Source: an uncultured Pseudomonadota bacterium
GTDB taxonomy: Bacteria > Lernaellota > Lernaellaia > Lernaellales > Lernaellaceae
DNA length: 6,765 nucleotides
Direction: 5' to 3'
Assembly: GCA_937967875.1 (NCBI GenBank)
Contig: CALBTQ010000535.1
Location: 1 to 6,765 of the forward strand
This document shows, piece by piece, positions 1 to 3,545 of this stretch (position 1 is its first letter; each line of letters opens with the position of its first letter). Below the pieces are notes generated by a model. The model did no database searches and was not told the DNA's origin. It saw only the letters and a list, made by a program, of their open reading frames with translations. Position numbers and translations under genes: made by a program.

Positions 1-44
1 ATCGTATTCGGTGACTGGAGTTCAGACGTGTGCTCTTCCGATCT
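1..44 (+). other. Illumina TruSeq-type adapter remnant (artefact)
   Basis: Positions 11-44 match base for base the 34-nt Illumina read-2/index adapter that begins GTGACTGGAG and ends GCTCTTCCGATCT. Positions 1-2 (AT) fit the end of the P7 flow-cell sequence, and positions 3-10 (CGTATTCG) have the length and place of an 8-base i7 index; that last point is inference. This is synthetic library DNA left at a contig end by incomplete trimming. It has no biological role, and genomic sequence starts at about position 45. Confidence 0.97.
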
Positions 45-75
45 TAATTTATTAATAATGGAATCAAAATTTGAA

Positions 76-1356
76 TTAGTTTTTTTCAGTAGGCACAGTT
101 TGAAAACCCAGCGGTAAAATCGCTATATTTACTTCTTTGTTGTACATTCGGTTAATTCTCTGCTCGAAAAAATCTCCAGGATCTTCAAGAGGATACATTT
201 TGATTTCCCGCAATTGTCCGGCGGGCATGGCGGAATACACATAAACGGGAACTCGAATCAAAATTTGGGCAAGAATTTGCGCCTGCCATTGGTCGATGAC
301 CGTCTCCGGCTGAGCAGCGATCCATTTCAACACGTCGGCCGCCGTTTCTCCTTGCCGCATGATTTCAGCAAAATGCCGATGCCCCGCAAAGCCGTCGGCG
401 CATTCGGCGCATAGTAAGATCGCCCCATCGTCACGCGCGATGTTGGCCGCCGCGGCGATACCCTTCACCGCCTGGTAGATGTTCTGGTCGAGCGGATACC
501 CGCAGTTGGAAGTCACCACCAACGGATACCTTTGCTTGACCGTCACGAAGGAGTGCTCCTTTACCCAGGCGCACCCCGCTCGATGCGCCGCCAGGTGATC
601 GCCCGCGAAAAGGCCGGTGATCGAGTTGGCCGCGTCGACCGTCACGTTGAGCAGAAAATCGGGCGGGCAAACGGCGACCATTTCCTCGAGCAGGCGTCGG
701 ATCGGATTTTCCTCCAGCGTGCCCCAGGTGCTGCGCGCATCGGCGATCAACTCGCGACGATGCAGGTGGAGGATCGTCTCCATGCCCGCCACGCCGGGAA
801 TGACCGCCTTGTCGCCGCCGGAATAGCCGACGAAAAAGTGCGGCTCGATCAGCCCGACGGCGATGCGCTTGTCGGCCTCCAGGTAATGCTTGTTGAGCAC
901 GATCGGCGAACCGTCGCCGGCCCGGCCCACCTGCGTCAAGTGGTTTTGGTCGAAGGCGTCGTGGTTGACGATCCGCACCCGCCGCAGGACTTCCTCGCCG
1001 AACATCAGCCGCAGTTCGTCGGGCGTGTTGGGGCGATGCCCGCCGTTGCCCAGTAGGATCGTGACGTTCTCGTCGGACACGGGCAGTTCGGCCAACAGCA
1101 GCGGCAGCAGAACGCGATTGGGCAACGGCCGCGTACCGTCGGCAGTGACGATCACCACGCGCTCGTGCGGTTGGACGAGATCCCGCAGCGGCGCGCTATT
1201 GAGCGGCTTGCGACAGGCTTGTTGAAAGGCCGCGGTGAGATCGGGCAACGGCGACGATTCGCGCGGCTCCAACACATGCCAACGATGCGACGAATCATCG
1301 CCGGTCAGCGAAAGCATCCCTTTGCCGTAACACACACGGTGTATATCGCTGCCCAT
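76..1356 (-). CDS. larA: LarA-family nickel-pincer 2-hydroxyacid racemase/epimerase
   Basis: This 426-residue cytoplasmic enzyme has the usual length of the lactate racemase family (formerly DUF2088), which inverts the C2 carbon of 2-hydroxy acids using a nickel-pincer nucleotide (NPN) cofactor. Visible motifs are ADGTRP (72-77), GGHRP with His107, EPHFF with His173, GYSGGDK with Lys183, and HLHR with His199. In the studied LarA from Thermoanaerobacterium the catalytic histidines are 108 and 174, the cofactor-linked lysine is 184 and the nickel ligand is His200, so all four are present here with a constant shift of one. ATG is chosen because AAGGTGA lies 7 bases upstream (1364-1370). The cofactor-making genes larB, larC and larE are not in the window. 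The family includes malate, gluconate and other epimerases, so lactate as substrate is not assured. The 3' end is AT-rich compared with the rest of the gene. No clear terminator lies between the stop codon and the adapter. Confidence 0.88.
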   Translation of the reverse strand: MGSDIHRVCYGKGMLSLTGDDSSHRWHVLEPRESSPLPDLTAAFQQACRKPLNSAPLRDLVQPHERVVIVTADGTRPLPNRVLLPLLLAELPVSDENVTILLGNGGHRPNTPDELRLMFGEEVLRRVRIVNHDAFDQNHLTQVGRAGDGSPIVLNKHYLEADKRIAVGLIEPHFFVGYSGGDKAVIPGVAGMETILHLHRRELIADARSTWGTLEENPIRRLLEEMVAVCPPDFLLNVTVDAANSITGLFAGDHLAAHRAGCAWVKEHSFVTVKQRYPLVVTSNCGYPLDQNIYQAVKGIAAAANIARDDGAILLCAECADGFAGHRHFAEIMRQGETAADVLKWIAAQPETVIDQWQAQILAQILIRVPVYVYSAMPAGQLREIKMYPLEDPGDFFEQRINRMYNKEVNIAILPLGFQTVPTEKN

Positions 1357-1378
1357 CGCGTTCTCACCTTCTCAAGAT

Positions 1379-1398
1379 ATGTCCACCAAAGTGGACAT
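1379..1398. promoter_or_regulatory. Perfect dyad in the divergent control region (candidate operator)
   Basis: ATGTCCAC and GTGGACAT are perfect 8-base arms around a CAAA spacer. The dyad overlaps the -35 box (TGGACA) of the plus-strand promoter and lies 22 bases upstream of the larA start, in its leader. That position suits a repressor site controlling one or both divergent genes. As RNA it would be a short stem, but no T-run follows on either strand, so it is not an intrinsic terminator. No regulator gene is present to name the binding protein. Confidence 0.6.
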
Positions 1399-1420
1399 TG
1401 CCCATCGGCCAACATATAAT
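1392..1420 (+). promoter_or_regulatory. Sigma70-like promoter for the SGNH hydrolase gene
   Basis: TGGACA (1392-1397, five of six matches to TTGACA) is followed after exactly 17 bases by TATAAT (1415-1420, perfect). The expected transcription start is near 1427, giving a leader of about 105 bases before the ATG at 1532. The -35 box lies inside the right arm of the dyad at 1379-1398, so a protein bound there would block polymerase. No equally good promoter is seen for larA: TTGACA occurs on the minus strand at 1460-1465 but without a convincing -10. Confidence 0.65.
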
Positions 1421-1470
1421 TCGCTTTCAACCTGCTACGTTTGCCGGTGCGCGCCGTGATGTCAATCGGA

Positions 1471-1503
1471 GAACGGCAAGAAATCGGTTTTTATTTGCCG
1501 TTC
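1471..1503 (+). repeat. 9-bp-arm inverted repeat in the SGNH gene leader
   Basis: GAACGGCAA (1471-1479) and TTGCCGTTC (1495-1503) are perfect complements separated by 15 bases. A further TTGCCG lies at 1441-1446. The structure falls in the predicted leader of the SGNH gene, ending 17 bases before its Shine-Dalgarno GGAG (1521-1524). It could be a leader hairpin or a spaced operator; there is no T-run directly after the right arm, so a terminator is unlikely. Confidence 0.5.
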
Positions 1504-1531
1504 GAGCACGGTGGGAATTGGGAGTTGGTGA

Positions 1532-2443
1532 ATGCGGAAAAGGAAAAAAACGATTCGAAATTTGTTTTTCGCCTTGCTGGTACTGGGTGTTTTTCTGACC
1601 GGCGCCGAATGGGCGTCCCGCTATTACCTCCAGAACAAATCCGATGTGAAAAGCCAATTGCAGCGCGATGAACGAGTTGAATATGAGCCCATCCTCGGCT
1701 GGCGTTGGCAGAACGATCATTACTTCCGTGACCGGCCCTCACCGCCGCAGGAAAAGCCGACCGACCTGAAACGCATCATCGCCATGGGGGATAGCTGCAC
1801 GTATGGCGCGGGCGTCGAGGCCGCGGAAACCTATACGATGCAACTTGAAACTATTCTCAATGAAAATAATGGAGATAACCGTTTTGAAGCGCTTAATGCC
1901 GGCGTTCATGGTTATAACTCGCGGCAGGTTTATTTGTATCTGCGCGAATATATGCTTTCGTTCCAACCGGATCTGGTGATCGTCTACTGCAATCCCTATG
2001 ATGTCGCCTACAATCCCGCCGACGAGACGACCGCTCGTCCAAGCTCCGCAAATCCGCTTAATTCACTATTGTTTCGTAGCAAATTTGTGTATCTGTTCCG
2101 ATATTTCTTTTACCATAAACGAGAAAAACCGCGTGACAGCAACGATGCAATAACAGAAATAACGTACTTGGCGAAAATCAGGGAATTGCTGGATGAGCAC
2201 AATGCCTCGATGCTGATCGTTCAGTACTTGTCCAAAGAAAACAACCAGATAAATTGGGATGAACGCAACAAACGACGCAAATGGGAAGCACCGTTAGTGG
2301 ACATCCTCACCCGGATGCAAGCCTCCGGTTTCCCTCCGGATCAACTATACCTGGATTTTGTTCACCCTACCGCGCTCGGGCACCGTCTGATCGCCGAAAC
2401 CATTTATCAAACCATGCAACAGGAACGCATCCTCATTCAGTAA
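1532..2443 (+). CDS. SGNH/GDSL-type hydrolase, N-terminally membrane-anchored
   Basis: This 303-residue protein starts with a basic stretch (MRKRKK) and one hydrophobic segment (about 10-24), which fits a signal anchor or an uncleaved signal peptide, so it probably acts outside the cytoplasmic membrane. The SGNH signatures are all visible: GDSCTYG with nucleophile Ser88, the block II glycine in NAGVHGYNS (122-130), Asn154 in CNPYD in place of the usual GxND, and Asp275/His278 in DFVHPTALGH. Members of this superfamily are esterases, lipases and polysaccharide O-acetyl-esterases or acyltransferase-like proteins; the substrate cannot be read here. A basic, aromatic segment (about 180-205) looks like a family-specific insertion. 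ATG is supported by GGAG 7 bases upstream. The gene is monocistronic, divergent from larA and convergent with the enoyl-CoA isomerase-like gene. Parts are clearly AT-richer than the amidase gene (24 of 60 G+C at 1861-1920 by hand count). Confidence 0.87.
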   Translation: MRKRKKTIRNLFFALLVLGVFLTGAEWASRYYLQNKSDVKSQLQRDERVEYEPILGWRWQNDHYFRDRPSPPQEKPTDLKRIIAMGDSCTYGAGVEAAETYTMQLETILNENNGDNRFEALNAGVHGYNSRQVYLYLREYMLSFQPDLVIVYCNPYDVAYNPADETTARPSSANPLNSLLFRSKFVYLFRYFFYHKREKPRDSNDAITEITYLAKIRELLDEHNASMLIVQYLSKENNQINWDERNKRRKWEAPLVDILTRMQASGFPPDQLYLDFVHPTALGHRLIAETIYQTMQQERILIQ

Positions 2444-2499
2444 CATGGGATGCTTTTCGGCTGAACCGAGCCGTCACGTCATACAGTATTGTGTGCGTA

Positions 2500-3219
2500 T
2501 CAGGCCAGCAACTGCATCGAGTTGATGTACGGCGGATCCTCTTTCTCGATAATCTCCAGAATTTCCTTATGCATCCGCTTTTTCAGTTCGCGGACGATGC
2601 CCCGCTCTTTCTGGAACGTTTTGGCGAAGGCCATCACCTCGGTCTGCAGCGATTCCAAATCGGGGCAGGCCTTGACGATCGCGTGATGTTCGGCCATCTC
2701 CTGCGCGCCCACGCGCTTGCCGGTGAAGATCATCTCTTCCAGCTTGTAGTACGGGAACGCGCGGCGGACGATCGCCAACATGCCCGGCAGGAACGGAATG
2801 TTCAGATCGACTTCGGGGAAACAGAAGAAGCCGCGATCGGCGCGCATGAAACGGAAGTCGCACGCGCACGCCATGATCGCCCCGTCGCCGAAGGTGTGGC
2901 CGCTGATCGCGGCGATGACCGGCATCGGAAAGGTCAGCATCTTGACGAACATATCGTTGAGCCCGCTGAGAAAACCTTTGAGCTGCTCGCGCTTCACTTC
3001 GTCGCCCAGGATGCTCATCACCCACGTCAGGTCGATGCCCTGCGACCAGTTTTTGGGATCGCTGGACGACAGCACCAGCGCCCGGATCGATTTGTCCGCT
3101 TCAACCTCATCGAATACGCGCAGGAAATCGGCGATGAACTCCGGATTGTGGCGATTTTCGCCCTGGTCCATAATCACATTGGCCACCGAATCCACTTTTT
3201 CCCAACGGATGACCGGCAT
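2500..3219 (-). CDS. Enoyl-CoA hydratase/isomerase family protein, probably delta3,delta2-enoyl-CoA isomerase type
   Basis: This 239-residue crotonase-fold protein binds acyl-CoA thioesters in the cytoplasm. The first oxyanion-hole segment is NWSQGIDL (57-64) and the second is GHTFGDG (107-113), followed by CACDFRFM. The hydratase glutamate that follows the second glycine motif (Glu144 of rat enoyl-CoA hydratase) aligns with Ile115, while the second one is kept as Glu136 in FPEVDLNIPF. A single glutamate at that place, and the MRADRGFF-FPEVDLNIPF signature, fit enoyl-CoA isomerases, which shift a delta3 double bond to delta2 so that unsaturated fatty acids can enter beta-oxidation. A hydratase, or another crotonase activity, is less likely but not excluded. 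The start is the ATG at 3219, with AAAGGA 7 bases upstream; a GTG at 3267 lacks such a site and would add a 16-residue basic tail outside the fold. No other beta-oxidation gene is nearby. Confidence 0.87.
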   Translation of the reverse strand: MPVIRWEKVDSVANVIMDQGENRHNPEFIADFLRVFDEVEADKSIRALVLSSSDPKNWSQGIDLTWVMSILGDEVKREQLKGFLSGLNDMFVKMLTFPMPVIAAISGHTFGDGAIMACACDFRFMRADRGFFCFPEVDLNIPFLPGMLAIVRRAFPYYKLEEMIFTGKRVGAQEMAEHHAIVKACPDLESLQTEVMAFAKTFQKERGIVRELKKRMHKEILEIIEKEDPPYINSMQLLA

Positions 3220-3226
3220 AACAGCT

Positions 3227-3232
3227 TCCTTT
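3227..3232 (-). promoter_or_regulatory. Shine-Dalgarno site that fixes the isomerase-like gene start
   Basis: AAAGGA on the minus strand lies 7 bases before the ATG at 3217-3219. It is the reason for preferring this start over the in-frame GTG at 3265-3267, which has no purine-rich site at the right distance. Confidence 0.75.
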
Positions 3233-3282
3233 CGTGTGCGGGATTGAAATCGTCGGTGCAGGCTCACGGATGTTCGGCGCGT

Positions 3283-3311
3283 ATCATAACGACAGATGTG
3301 CGCGCTGTCTA
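3283..3311 (-). promoter_or_regulatory. Sigma70-like promoter for the isomerase-like gene
   Basis: On the minus strand TAGACA (3306-3311, five of six) is followed after 17 bases by TATGAT (3283-3288, five of six). Transcription would start near 3276, giving a leader of about 57 bases. GACAG and CTGTC form a 5-base dyad across the spacer, a possible but weak operator. The GTG start at 3267 would sit only about 9 bases from the predicted transcript start, which further favours the ATG at 3219. Confidence 0.6.
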
Positions 3312-3429
3312 TCGGTTAGCCGGCGGGGTTATACGGAATGACCACGATTTCTGACACTACGGGTTTAGCGATAGCCAAAGGTATGCGAGTGGCCTTGATT
3401 CCGCATTCGAAATTCCAAGTTCCGCAATA
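3312..3429. other. Intergenic stretch with no recognised gene
   Basis: This is the part of the 326-base gap between the isomerase-like and amidase genes that lies outside the promoter and the tandem repeat. It contains a TTCCGCA direct repeat near 3400 and 3420 and the short palindrome TTCGAA. No RNA gene, terminator or convincing coding sequence is seen. Confidence 0.5.
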
Positions 3430-3448
3430 TTAACAGCCGCAGCCGTCA

Positions 3449-3465
3449 TCCCGTCGTTGGCGGGA
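3449..3465. repeat. Hairpin in repeat copy 1
   Basis: TCCCGTC, a GTT loop and GGCGGGA form a 7-base stem with one G-T wobble. It is the copy-1 version of the hairpin at 3507-3523 and lies in the 3' region of the amidase transcript. No T-run follows on the minus strand. Confidence 0.6.
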
Positions 3466-3506
3466 TTTCGCTACGCTCAATCGTTCGTCAACATCCGCAG
3501 CCGTCG

Positions 3507-3523
3507 TCCCGCCGTTGGCGGGA
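3507..3523. repeat. Hairpin in repeat copy 2
   Basis: TCCCGCC, a GTT loop and GGCGGGA form a perfect 7-base stem. It begins 22 bases past the amidase stop codon in the direction of transcription. It could stabilise the 3' end of the mRNA or be a REP-like element. It is not a classical intrinsic terminator on the minus strand because GACGACGG rather than a T-run follows. Confidence 0.65.
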
Positions 3524-3545
3524 TTTCGCTACGCTCAATCGTTCG

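Noticed and set aside
532..1056. Plus-strand open frame of 174 codons inside larA
   Set aside because: It is the antisense shadow of the well-supported larA coding sequence.
2444..2499. Possible bidirectional terminator between the convergent SGNH and isomerase-like genes
   Set aside because: Only a weak CGGCT/AGCCG stem (2459-2474) is present and no T-run follows it.
3265..3267. GTG start 48 bases upstream of the chosen isomerase-like start
   Set aside because: It has no Shine-Dalgarno site, sits next to the predicted transcript start, and would add residues outside the crotonase fold.
2281..3354. Plus-strand open frame of 357 codons
   Set aside because: It overlaps the end of the SGNH gene in another frame and runs antisense through the whole isomerase-like gene; no recognisable domain.
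3338..3433. Small plus-strand frame of 31 codons (begins MTTISDTTGLAIAK)
   Set aside because: It lies in the gap between two minus-strand genes, has only a weak upstream purine site and no recognisable motif; its TAA falls at the edge of the tandem repeat. It cannot be separated from chance.
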